Positions 1 through 9,777 of a stretch of DNA of 64,000 nucleotides are shown here, piece by piece. The notes under the pieces were generated by a model. The model did not search any database, had not been told where the DNA came from, and saw only the letters and a program-made list of their open reading frames with translations. Numbering within the stretch: the first letter of the stretch is position 1; each line of letters begins with the position of its first letter. The DNA is from Posidonia oceanica (Eukaryota > Streptophyta > Magnoliopsida > Alismatales > Posidoniaceae), in contig JAZBRS010000076.1 in NCBI GenBank assembly GCA_037176725.1, forward strand, positions 125,135,001 to 125,199,000, in the 5' to 3' direction. The position numbers were made by a program, and so were the translations under genes.

Positions 1-219
1 GCATTCAACATCACTGCATCTACATCGCATCCTTAGCATTGCGTTGCATCGGCATTCGCATTAACATTTGCATGGGCAATGAGTCATAACTTTCGGTGAA
101 TCCTCCGAATAAGTGACTCAAAGCCAACAACAACACACTCTCACATGCTTCAGGTGGGGTGTCTTGTCAACCCTGTGTGTCGGTCTCGCTTCCCTTGACC
201 TCGGTATGGGTGGAGCATT
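1..219 (+). mobile_element. 3' end of internal region of Tat-type element Z
   Basis: This is the last stretch before the 3' LTR of a plus-strand Ty3/gypsy Tat/Ogre-type element. It aligns by eye with the matching stretch of element X (reverse complement of about 31961-32240). Both have GCAT-rich sequence, then a GGTGTCTTGTC-like segment, a GGTCTCGCT segment, a purine-rich tract and TGTAGACACCCC. No coding sequence is supported here; a 60-codon frame at 113-295 crosses the LTR border and is not a gene. Confidence 0.75.
203..219 (+). promoter_or_regulatory. Polypurine tract of element Z
   Basis: The purine-rich run GGTATGGGTGGAGCATT lies directly before the LTR start TGTAGACACCCC. It matches in position and form the tracts of X (31961-31976, minus) and Y (6240-6257, minus). 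It would prime plus-strand DNA synthesis. Confidence 0.6.
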
Positions 220-1176
220 TGTAGACACCCCGATTTTGAGGCCGTTTGTCAAAGAGCTTGCTTTAAAGGCGACAAGGCACTTTCATGAACCATAAACCTA
301 TTCTAGCACCACAAAACCATCCAGTACTATAAACCTACCCAAAACCACAAGCCTTGAATACCTTGAGACCACCTATTGTCAAACACTCAAGAAACAAGCC
401 CAGATCCAAGCAATAGGCCCAAAAGTAGGACTGGCATGGCCTAGTGGCGTGCAAAGGAGACGCGTATCTCCGGCACATGTCCATGGCATTGGTCAGTGGT
501 GCGTAATCCTAGCGCAATATACCGATGTGGTGCCTTAAGCCAGTTGCCTACTCCAAGGGATCTAATCATCCATTTACATTTCGATGATCGTTTCCTTGCC
601 TTTAAGGTTGTTATGGATCTAAGAAGTGTTCCTTGACGTATCTTGACCATCATACCCCTCATCCAATTTTAAAATCCAATCTGATCCCTTGCATTGAATC
701 CAAGCCAACCATTTGAAATTCTGTTATGGATCAACCGTTCTCATGCAGTCGTTCTTCCTATATAACCACGTCCAACTCGTTCATAACGAGGTTGCCGTGG
801 CCTTGCATGCAAAGGCCTCCCCCCCTCCACCTTCTACCAAAGCCAACGCTACTCCACCTCTGACCACAGCCAATGCCACTCCTCTACCTCCATCACACAA
901 CCATAGCCCTTGCACAGCCATTGCACTGCAACCTTTCTCCACCTCCCAAGCAACCACACACCAAGCACCACAGCAAGCATTGCACAACAAGCACTGCCAA
1001 GCACTGCACGGTAACCTCCAGCCTAACATTGCAGCCACCCACACAAGCATCATCCACATCATAGCCAAACCATTGCCTCCACTGCTGCAACCAGCAGTGA
1101 CAACCCTGAGAACAACTGCCTCAAGCCGCCGACGTTGGGAGGGACAGCACAAGCTCCAACACAAGTAAACACTTAT
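220..1176 (+). repeat. 3' LTR of element Z, first piece
   Basis: The LTR begins TGTAGACACCCC, as the X LTR does on its own sense strand, and is cut at 1177 by a Tekay-type LTR. It goes on at 3738-4015 and again from 51027. A TATATAA box lies at 759-765. Downstream is a CA-rich low-complexity stretch (about 800-1165) whose Pro/Thr/Ala reading frames on both strands look like chance frames, not proteins. Confidence 0.7.
759..765 (+). promoter_or_regulatory. TATA box of Z LTR
   Basis: TATATAA in the context TTCCTATATAACCACG, about 540 bp into the LTR. This is a plausible U3/R promoter, seen by sequence only. Confidence 0.5.
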
Positions 1177-3737
1177 TGTAACACCCATAAAATTCATTTG
1201 CCTTTGTAATTGATTAGATTAATGAATTTTAACTGTGTGCAGGTGTTACTGGTGTGAGGCCTCATTCAGATAGGATTTTGTCTCTTGTTTTGGCTATTGA
1301 ATTGACTGGAACCGCGCTCTTATTCCGCGTTTTGCTTCTGTAGATTGGTGTTGTGTATTTGCTACGTGTGGCTCATTTAGTTAATTCAATATTTTTGCTA
1401 GTTGGTTTGGTGTTGGCTATGGTGGATTGGTTGGTGCGGTGGAGTGGTTGTTGTGCTCGTGTTGTGGTTTAGTTGTTGTTTGAGGAGTTGTTGGCCGTAG
1501 AACTCATAGGTGTGCATGTGGCCATTTACCTCGACTCGTGGCTATATAAGGAGTGAGGCGTCCCCGAGAGGCCTCAAGCCTTCTCTTGATTTCCTGCATG
1601 AGCACCGACCTTCCAGAGCATTCCATCCTCTTCTCCTTCTTTCTCCTCCTTCCCCGAGTTCTCTCCTCCTTCTTCATCCAGTGACCGAGAGAGTGAGAGA
1701 CACACAGAGAGAGGTGAGAATTGAGCTCTTTGGCCGAGCATCTCCCCTGTCCAGTGAGGAACTCCAGTCGACACGGGGAGGTTGCACCTTCGACGGACCT
1801 CTATCCAGTGCTTGGTGCGCTCGTGAAGGTATGTTGTGCTTCACTGAGCTTTGGGTGCATCCTCCTTCCCTGGCTTGGAGTTGAATTCTCAGTGGGTTTC
1901 CTTGCTGTGTTTGGGTTGCAGAGTGTGCTCTGGGTTGGAATGAGCTTTGGTCATCTTCCAATGGGTTGAGCAAGATTATGGAAAGGTTGTGAAGAGCTCC
2001 AAAGTTGTGGTGAAGATCGGCAAAGCACGTTGGGTCGCCGAGGTTGGGTGGTCTCTGTGCACATCTGTGAGGTGCACAGCCCACTCCCTTCTCTTTAATT
2101 ATGCATGAAAGTGATGTGTATATGTTGTTTAGCATGATTTGAATGCATGGTAGAGTTTTAATGATTTCAGGAGATTTTTAGAGAATTTTACAGTGAATTA
2201 TAGATGGCTTGTGCACTGTTCATTCGTTTATGGCCGACTGTATATGTTTGCTTTAGATTTTCATATATTGAGCTACGTAGATCAGATTGCTATGATTTCT
2301 ATCCCAAATGGTAGAATACTTCGATGTCTTCGTTTGCAAGTATTTTATGGAATTTTTAGTTGCATGTGGTGCTGGTAGGATTTCCCAAACTAAGAAAAAT
2401 TTTGGGTCGCTGCGTTCCTCCATGATTTCTGCACAGAAGCTCTGGGGGCCAACCACGTTTAGCAACCGCAGATGACCACCGTAGGTTGCTACCATGGTTA
2501 GCCACCACGTTTTGGGTAAGATAGACCCTGTTTTGATGCCTTTTTGGCAAGGGTTTTGATGGTTTAAGTATTGTTAATTGATGTGATGATCTTGTGATAT
2601 AAAAATGTTTTGAAAATGGTTTTTGAGCAAAAAGTGGATATGACTTTGAGATGAGTTTTTCGTAGTTTTTGTGGCAGACCAAGAAATCAGAGGGTCGTGT
2701 TGGCAGAACTAGGGGATGTGACAACATTCCTGGTTGGTTGAGCACGTCGCCTAGGTTGAGGTCTGAGACCAAGGGGCTACAGGTAAGTGTTTGTTGCATC
2801 CTAGAGGTATGATACTCTTGGATTGTCGTTCACGAGACCGAGGCTGAGGTCCGTGGGTCGAGGTGCTGTCCGTATATGGTGGTATCATGGTAGTGGACCT
2901 AGGGGGTATGAAATCTTTGTGTAGCTGGGCATGATACTCTAGTTGCTACGAGTATAGGACTCGTGTGTGCTAACAGAGCATAGGGGGTGAGGAGCCTCTA
3001 GGGGTTCGAGCACTAAGTTAGGACGCCGAGAAGGTCTACCCTGTGGTGTTGTCCTGAGAGAGGATAGCTTGCCCGAGGAGGGGTGAGCGGCTTTCCTGGG
3101 GAGGGTTAGCCTTGTGAGGGTTCTGTAGAGAGGTGGGACATCGGGACGGACATGCTCCTCCACAGGGCGGATGTCCGTGGCAGTGCAATACGCTTCAGCG
3201 GCTACTTGTTGGCCAGAGTTGGTTGCTTGAAGCTAAGCGATGTGACTCAGTATGGTTTTCTGCCAGTGTGGCTGAAGGTTTTGTGGTTTTGGCCAAAGTG
3301 GCCTTTAATTTTCCGCCAGTGTGGCATTGTGTCTTTCCACTGGGTTTTGGCCAGTGGGGCCCGTGTTTTTGGTGATTGCTGTTTTGGTGATATTGGCATT
3401 TTCAAAGGATGATAAAATGGGTTTGAAAAAAATGTGCTTTGATCTGGTTTGTTTTTGACCGAGGATTTTATTCTAGTTTTCATGTGGTTTTCCGTGGGGT
3501 GTGTGCTGTGCGACTTTATTGGTCACTCACGCGTGTTTTCTTGGTTTTTAGTTGCAGGTGCAGATGAGTAGCGTTTCCTGTCACTAGTGCATATAGCTGG
3601 AGTCACCTAGCCGTTCACTACAAGTTCCTGGTAGTTAGATACTTTATTAGCCTTAGATATTCTTTAAATTAAGTATTTTATTGTGTTTAATTTATTTAGG
3701 CTAATGGATCTTAGGTGTAGCAGCGTGGGTCGTTACA
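1177..3737 (+). mobile_element. Tekay/Del-type LTR, solo or 5' remnant
   Basis: This 2561-bp LTR starts TGTAACACCC and ends GTCGTTACA. It is homologous to the LTR at 52647-55378: both share an ATTCATTT start region, an internal stretch GATACTCT...CGCTACG...GGTGAGGAGCCTCTA, and the end region. No gag-pol follows it. The flanks CTTAT and TTTGC are not a clean duplication, although all three differences are transitions, so an old solo LTR is possible. The 15 bases after it match the tRNA-Met priming site of the second Tekay element at 11 positions, so a truncated 5' end is an alternative. Short frames inside are not supported as genes. Confidence 0.75.
1543..1550 (+). promoter_or_regulatory. TATA box of Tekay-type LTR
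   Basis: TATATAAG in the context GTGGCTATATAAGGAGTG, followed about 70 bp later by a CT-rich stretch (1615-1680). The related LTR at 52647 has a similar but much longer CT-rich leader. Confidence 0.6.
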
Positions 3738-4015
3738 TTTGCAATCCCAGCCTAACTATGATCCCTCTTGCTTCCTCTGAGCTTGTTGTTGGTCATGGAT
3801 TATAGTTCACTTGCATTTGATCTTTATTAGCATCATCCTCCTTGTCTGATTAACGGTGGTTTCTGTCCAAGCTTGCACGAGGCCGTTGGCTGTTGAGTGT
3901 AAGCCACGGGCCGCCTCCACAAGCTAATCCCATTCTCTGCCTCACCGCGACGCTCTAGGGTGAACCTTAGCCTCGGAATCACCCATTTTCGGCTGACCGT
4001 TCGTCTCCTTGACAG
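3738..4015 (+). repeat. 3' LTR of element Z, second piece
   Basis: This 278-bp piece lies between the end of the Tekay-type LTR and the start of element X. Its last five bases, GACAG, are the target duplication of X. I see no gene in it. Joined to 51027 onward it restores the host LTR, so it belongs to Z by position. Confidence 0.5.
4011..4015. repeat. Target-site duplication of X, left copy
   Basis: GACAG directly before TGTAATAATCC. The identical GACAG follows the far LTR end at 51022-51026, 47 kb away. This ties the two outer LTRs together as one insertion. Confidence 0.9.
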
Positions 4016-4878
4016 TGTAATAATCCTGAATTCTGATCGTCCATGCACGATGCCGAAAGCTCGTGTGTACTGATCAAAGTAGGCTCACTATATGCGGTAG
4101 GATCCGAGGGAAGAAACTTGACTCGGAAACGCTGGCAAAAAAGAAAAAGAAAAGATAAGACAAATCGGAGTCGCTACCAGGTCTATTGAATTGGAAGATA
4201 GGGAAAATCGAGGGTAACGTATGAAAAGACATGCAAAACCAGGTGCAAAGAGGGGGCAAAGGGATGCAATGCTATGCTAAGCTATGACTCATGCCTAGGA
4301 TAAGGGAAAGGTCGATGCGAGCCAAGAGAAAGGGCAAGGACTCCTGTTACGCACGGGGAAGGTGTTAGGCACCCCCGATACGTCTGAGAATTGGTCTTTC
4401 TTAGGCAATCTCACGCTAACGCAAGTAAATGCTAGCCTAATGCCTAAATGCAATGAATGTCTACCTACTATGCATGGGAAATAAACATGCTATCTATGTG
4501 CTCAGCAACGTTGCTAGTGTTCCGAACTGGGTGGACCCTGGTTCCTGAGAACTCCTAGGCAGTAAGCATCATAGCCATAAATGCAGATGCAGGCGATAAG
4601 ACAAAACTGCGGGCAAAACCAGGCAATGCAAACGACATGCAAGAGATAAACCAAAGCGGGGGCAGAAAAATGGTACGAAAGCGTGGAAAACGAGGCGAAA
4701 GTACGGAAAACGATGCAAGGCGAGGTGCAAAACTAAAACAGGGGTTGGGCGACATGCACGGGGGTAGCAGTAGGTACTAGGAGTGATAAAATGTAGAAAC
4801 CGGCGAGCGAAACAAAATCAGCATTTTAAAACCAAGTCAAGCCAACTGCAAGCATTGGACGCTGCCATTGCTGGCGTC
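4016..4878 (-). repeat. 3' LTR of X, left piece (distal to Y)
   Basis: This aligns with 47720-48580 of the other X LTR, with about 4 to 10 percent difference by eye depending on the stretch. It ends inside a hairpin unit where Y inserted. Open frames at 4074-4259 and 4555-4755 are LTR sequence, not genes. Confidence 0.9.
4874..4878. repeat. Target-site duplication of Y, left copy
   Basis: GCGTC, matching GCATC at 29485-29489 with one G-to-A change at a CpG. The empty site in the other X LTR (about 48579) reads CCGTC. Confidence 0.85.
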
Positions 4879-5667
4879 TGTGGATATGGGGTTTTTGGTG
4901 GAGCGAGGAGATGAAGATGAAGGATGGGAGGTTTGGGGAAGAAGAAGGCTTCTTTTGGCTCCCTCTTTTGCTCGCTCTATCTTCTCTATCTCGAGGTCCT
5001 CCTTCTTTGTATCCGACTCCGTCACTCCACGTGTGATGGGATCAGTGTGATCGCCACTTTCGGTTCGCTTTCGCCAGCCCTCGAGACGTCTTTGGGGAGA
5101 TGTAGTGTGGTTGCGGATTCAGCTACCTTGGGACAACGCCAGCATTGCCTAAAGGTGCCCGTGCTCGGTAAGCTCTTTCTTCCTTCTTCCTCCTTGTATG
5201 ACAAACGTTAGCAAAGCAAAACAAATAAGATAATATAAAAATGGATCAATATGTGTAGTAATCTATCCAGAGTTAGTAGAAAAGAAAGTAAAGAAAACGT
5301 AGTGAGATACATACCCGAGGGGTTTGATCCCCCCGGCTGCAAATGAAAGAGATGTATGAACTTGAAATAAAAATGCTTGATTATACTACGGAATTAAACA
5401 TGCAATATCAGAAATAAAAAAGAAATGAATGAAATAGAGTCTTCTTTGTCTATGCACAAGATGCAAATCGTGTCGGCATGAAGCCAACAACGACAAAAAG
5501 ATCCTCAAGCTTTTTCTAAGACTCTCCTTCTTTCAAAACTCAATTTTCTTTTCAATTCTTGAGGACCTCACTTCTCTAGGATTTTCAATCTCAAGAGCAT
5601 ATGAGTTCCAAAAGTCTCTTAGCTCTTTTTCTCTCTCAAAATTCTGGCCTCGAACACTGTAGGAGTA

Positions 5668-5691
5668 CCCTTGCTTTTATAGAAGCAAGGG
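5668..5691 (-). promoter_or_regulatory. TATA box in a hairpin, 3' LTR of Y
   Basis: On the minus strand TATAAAAG (5681 to 5674) lies in a perfect inverted repeat, CCCTTGCTT (5668-5676) and AAGCAAGGG (5683-5691) with a 6-nt loop. The same arrangement is kept in the other LTR at 28885-28908. It is the likely U3 promoter of Y. Confidence 0.6.
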
Positions 5692-5745
5692 AGGAACAAA
5701 AAAGGACACAAATGCCAAGTCAGCAGAGTTTCCTGTTTCAGAAGT

Positions 5746-5801
5746 GTTATACACTGGAAACCCAGCGTATAACGTTATAAGCGAGAGAACTCGCGTATAA
5801 C
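5746..5801. repeat. Twin hairpin unit, Y 3' LTR
   Basis: GTTATACAC-loop-GCGTATAAC joined to GTTATAAGCG-loop-CGCGTATAAC. One arm base differs from the other LTR, where the first arm is a perfect GTTATACGC. On the minus strand this lies about 65 bp upstream of the TATA box. Confidence 0.85.
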
Positions 5802-5974
5802 GACCTCTAAGGCATAACTACTAGGATCAGAGAAGATTCCCCAATTAAGGAGTCTTTAAGTGTGATTAAACTCGACTTTGATGGCCTTGACCGGTCAACA
5901 GGTTCCAAAGATGGAAAAAACACAATTTCTGGATTAGGCCAAATAAGGAATGCTTTGGCTGACTAGGTTGCCAC

Positions 5975-6030
5975 GTTGGACGTTGGAAAACCAGCGGCCA
6001 ACGTTGTACGCTGAGAATCCAGCGGACAAC
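5975..6030. repeat. Twin hairpin unit, Y 3' LTR, upstream
   Basis: GTTGGACGTTGG...GCGGCCAAC joined to GTTGTACGC-loop-GCGGACAAC. The other LTR has three hairpins at this place, one more 28-bp unit. Confidence 0.8.
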
Positions 6031-6239
6031 ACCCTTAATCAGTTTGACTTCCAAATTTGGTCAGGACGTGAAGAACACCCAGGTTGCCAACATTTGGGGC
6101 TTAGAAAGGTATAGCACGTTAAACTTGAGAGGAACATTTAGCTCAAGTGAGATTCAGAAGTGGGTGGAGGGCCTCTAAAAGCGACCTAATGCAAGAGACT
6201 ATCCTAACATGAAGGGAGTGCCAAAACGGGGTATCTACA

Positions 6240-6257
6240 GATTGCCCCTCCTTGAAG
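6240..6257 (-). promoter_or_regulatory. Polypurine tract of Y
   Basis: On the minus strand the purine-rich run CTTCAAGGAGGGGCAATC lies directly before the 3' LTR start TGTAGATACCCC. This fixes Y as a minus-strand element. Confidence 0.8.
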
Positions 6258-6450
6258 ATGGCTTCGGCACGAAGCTATCTACAAGGCGAGACGATACCCC
6301 CGTGTGGTGCTACCTGGGGGTCCTAAATGAAATCCAATGCCTGCTACTACTAGACTTGGACGGGACACAAAGAGGGTCGGCTAAAGAAGCACGGCCAAGG
6401 GGATTGCCGAAGGGGAACAAACTAACGACATGCCACAGGGAAGACCCATG

Positions 6451-6630
6451 GGGGTCAAACTAAAGGACGCTACCGTGGGCATGGCCCGCGGGGGTCAAAC
6501 TAAAAGACATGCTACAGGGATGGCCTGTAGGGGTCAAACTAAGAGACATGCTACGGGGATGGTCCACAGGGGTCGAACTAAAAGACATGCTACGGGGACG
6601 GCCCGCAGGGGTCAAACTAAAAGGATGGAT
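6451..6630. repeat. 39-bp minisatellite in Y 3' region
   Basis: Five copies of a unit beginning GGGGTCAAACTAAAAGACAT start at 6451, 6491, 6530, 6569 and 6608. The 68-residue plus-strand frame over it is a by-product of the repeat. Confidence 0.9.
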
Positions 6631-6865
6631 AGCTAATGATTCCGATGACCACTCAATGCGAATGTAGTACAATGCAAATGTAGTACAATGTGCTATGCAT
6701 GGATGCGTGCTGATGGGAATGCAAAAGGGGTCATGCTATGCAATGCATGACCCTAGGTAATGAGGTTCCTCCATCATCGCCGGCTTTAATTTGTATATCG
6801 GGTTGGCTCAAGAATTTTTCTCACCACCCAAGGTGGACTGACACATGCGTGAATGCAATTTGTTA

Positions 6866-7225
6866 TGATCAGGTGCCCTTTCCTTGAGTGTAGCCTACAC
6901 TCTCCCAAGGGATCGTCGTCTCATGATACGCAGATTGGTGAGCGAGAGGTCCATGATGCTCCCAAGCAACAGGGGAAATGACCTCTTCTCTGCCAACCAC
7001 ATTGGCTCTATTCGTCACAATTAGATGCCCTTTCATTGAATGTTGCCTACATTCTCGACAGAGACCGTCATCTCGTGACCCGGAATCAATGAACAATGAG
7101 TCCATCGGTGCCGTTGGTGTTATTCGTCAGAATCAAGTGTCCTTTCATTTAATGTTGCCTACATTCTCGGTGGGGACCATCATCTTCTAACCCGGGAGTT
7201 AGTGAACAAGGGGTTCACTAATACT
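6866..7225. repeat. Three diverged tandem copies of about 120-130 bp
   Basis: Each copy has CCTTTC.TTGA.TGT.GCCTACA.TCTC, then a GTC.TC motif and a GTGAAC-like segment, at about 6880, 7028 and 7139. They lie between the 39-bp and 32-bp arrays of the Y 3' region. No gene is seen. Confidence 0.65.
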
Positions 7226-7242
7226 GTTGGCTTTGCTTTGTT

Positions 7243-8412
7243 GACTCGGCCATGCTCCGGGGTTCTTTCTACTGATTGATTTTGCTTTGTTTGTCCGGTT
7301 GTGCTCTGGGGTTGCTTTGTTTGTCCGGTCATGCTCCGAGGTTTGCTTTATTTGTCCGGTTGTGCTCCGGGTTTTGCTTTATTTGTCTAGTTGTGCTCCA
7401 GGGCTTACTTTGTTTGTCCGGTTGTGCTCCGGGGTTTGCTTTATTTGTCCGGTTGTGCTCCGGGGTTGCTTTGTTTGTCCGGTCATGCTCCGGGGTTTGC
7501 TTTATTTGTCCAGTTGTGCTCTGGGGTACCTGCTTTTGATTGGCTTGCTTTGTTTGTCCGGTTGTGCTCTGGGGTTTGCTTTGTTTGTCCGGTTGTGCTC
7601 TGGGGCTTGCTTTATTTGTCCAGTTGTGCTCTGGGGTTGCTTTGTTTGTCCGGTCATGCTCTGGAGTTTGCTTTATTTGTTCAGTTGTGCTCTGGGGTAC
7701 CTGCTTTTGATTGGCTTGCTTTGTTTGTTCGGTTGTGCTCCGGGGTTTGCTTTGTTTGTCCGGTTGTGTTCCAGGGTTTGCTTTGTTTGTCCGGTTGTGC
7801 TCCGGGGTTTGCTTTGGTGTCCCGGTTATGCTCCGGGGATCTTTGCTTTGGTGTCCCAGTTATGCTCCGGGGTTTGCTTTATTTGTCTGGTTGTGCTCCG
7901 GGGCTTGCTTTATTTGTCTGGTTGTGCTCCAGGGCTTGTTTTTGATTGATTTGCTTTGTTATCCCAGTTATGCTCCAAGGATCTTTGCTTTGGTGTCCCG
8001 GTTATGCTCCAGGGTTTGCTTTTGATTGATTTGCTTTGTTATCCCGGTTATGCTCCAGGGATCTTTGCTTTGGTGTCTCGGTTATGCTCCGGGGATCTTT
8101 GCTTTGGTGTCCTGGTTATGCTCTGGGGTATGCTTTTGATTGATTTGCTTTGTTATCCTGGTTATGCTCCGGGGATCTTTACTTTGGTGTCCCGGTTATG
8201 CTCCGGGGATCTTTGCTTCGGTGTCCCGGTTATGCTCCGGGGTTTGCTTTGGTGTCCCGATTATGCTCCAGGGATCTTTCCTTAGTAGGTTTGCTTAGTT
8301 ATCCCGATTGTACTCCGGGGATCTTTGCTTTGGTGTCCCGGTTATGCTCCAAGGTTCTTTGCTTGATTGATTTGCTTTGTTATCCCGGTTGTGCTCTGGG
8401 GATCTTTGCTTT
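7243..8412. repeat. 31-34 bp minisatellite in Y 3' region
   Basis: About three dozen copies. The first half has units like TTTGTCCGGTTGTGCTCCGG (31-32 bp with a TTTGCTTTA spacer). From about 7810 a second type, TTGGTGTCCCGGTTATGCTC (about 34 bp), takes over. The long Cys/Leu-rich frames at 7276-8548 come only from the repeat length and are not genes. Confidence 0.92.
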
Positions 8413-8445
8413 GATTGGTTTGCCGAGGGGATTACCCAAGGGAAG

Positions 8446-9413
8446 CGGAAATAAGAACCTGACATGCCTAGGGGAAGACCCAAGAGAGTCGAAAACAAAC
8501 ATGACATGCCTAGGGGAAGACCCGAGGGAGTCGAAAATAAAAACTTGACATGCCTGGGGGAAGACCCGTAGGAGTCGAAAATAAAAATTGATGTGCCTAG
8601 GGGAAGACCCAAGGGAGTCGAAAATAATAACTTGACGTGCCTAGGGGAAGACCCGAGGGAGTCAAAAATAAAAACTTGACGTGCCTAAGGGAAGACCCGA
8701 GGGAGTCGAAAATAAAAACTTGACGTGCCTATAGGAAGACTCAAGGGAGTCGAAAGTAAAAACTTAACGTGCCTAAGGGAAGACCTGAGGGAGTCGAAAA
8801 TAAAAACTTGACATGCCTAGGGGAAGACCCGAGGGAGTCGAAAATAAAAACTTGACATGCCTAGCTGAAGACCCGAGGGAGTCGAAAATAAAAACTTGAC
8901 GTGCCTAGGGGAAGACCCGAGGGAGTCGAAAATAAAAACTTGACATGCCTAGGGGAAGACCCATGGGAGTCAAAAATAAAAATTGACGTGCCTAGGGAAA
9001 GACCCAAGGGAGTCGAAAATAAAAACTTGACGGGCCTAGGGGAAGACCCGAGGGAGTCGAAAATAAAAACTTGACGTGCCTAGGGGAAGACCTGAGGGAG
9101 TCGAAAGTAAAAGCTTGACGTGCCTAGGGGAAGACCCGAGGGAGTCGAAAGTAAAAGCATGACGTGCCTAGGGGAAGACCCGAGGGAGTCGAAAATAAAA
9201 AATTGACGTGCCTAGGGGAAGACCCGAGGGAGTCGGAAATAAAAACTTGACGTGCCTAGGGGAAGACCTGAGGGAGTCCAAAATAAAAACTTGACGTGCC
9301 TAGGGGAAGACCCGAGGTAGTCGAAAGTAAAAACTTGACGTGCCTAGGGGAAGACCTGAGGGAGTCGAAAATAAAAACTTGACGTGTCTAGGGGAAGACC
9401 CGAGGGAGTCGAA
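8446..9413. repeat. 44-bp minisatellite in Y 3' region
   Basis: About 22 head-to-tail copies of a 44-bp unit containing TTGACGTGCCTAGGGGAAGA and CCGAGGGAGTCGAAAATAAA. Copies differ by a few substitutions. There are no unique spacers, so it is a minisatellite. Confidence 0.95.
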
Positions 9414-9499
9414 AAGGATACTTTTTGGCTTTAGCTTGCTTTGTTGACCCTGTGTGCTCCGGGGTACCTTCTTTTCTGCTTACAAATCTGCTTTGACTC

Positions 9500-9583
9500 G
9501 TTGGATGCTAGATTGTTAGCGTTCAACGTTGGATGCTTGAAGCACCGTGGCTAACGTTGGACGCCATTACCGGCGCGTATAAC
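9500..9583. repeat. Triple hairpin unit upstream of gene A
   Basis: Three units in a row: GTTGGATGC/GCGTTCAAC, GTTGGATGC/GTGGCTAAC and GTTGGACGC/GCGTATAAC. It ends about 100 bp before the TATA-like box of gene A. Confidence 0.8.
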
Positions 9584-9682
9584 GTCGCGAGACAGGCTAC
9601 TATCTTTCCTGTTTGGGCATCACCGTTTTGGCAGTAAATTCCCAATTTTCCCTGGATTTCCATTCTGATGAGGCTCCACGGC

Positions 9683-9690
9683 CTATATTA
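9683..9690 (+). promoter_or_regulatory. TATA-like box of antisense gene A
   Basis: CTATATTA about 90 bp before the first ATG of gene A. Placement resembles the clearer boxes of genes B and C. Confidence 0.4.
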
Positions 9691-9777
9691 GACCTCCTCT
9701 TGGCTTACATCTCGTGGTTCAAACATCTATCTTCCTTCCCTTTTTGATTTTGCTTGCCAGGGCTTGTGCTTCTCTTC

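Larger units (their letters stand above)
4879..6239 (-). repeat. 3' LTR of Y
   Basis: This 1361-bp LTR begins TGTGGATATGGGG and ends GTATCTACA on the plus strand. It pairs with 28096-29484 (1389 bp); the 28-bp difference equals one hairpin unit. It contains a minus-strand TATA box at 5674-5681 and hairpin units at 5746-5801 and 5975-6030. Short plus- and minus-strand frames in it recur in the other LTR and have no protein likeness. Confidence 0.95.

Noticed and set aside
781..1197. 138-codon minus-strand frame rich in Val, Cys and Ala
   Set aside because: It mirrors a CA-rich leader stretch, crosses the border of an inserted LTR and has no domain.
7276..8612. Long Cys/Leu/Gly-rich and reverse-strand frames
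   Set aside because: They exist only because the 31-34 bp and 44 bp repeats keep frames open; all three frames give similar peptides.
8446..9413. Evenly spaced direct repeats that could suggest a CRISPR-like array
   Set aside because: No unique spacers, plant context, and units continue without gaps; a plain minisatellite.
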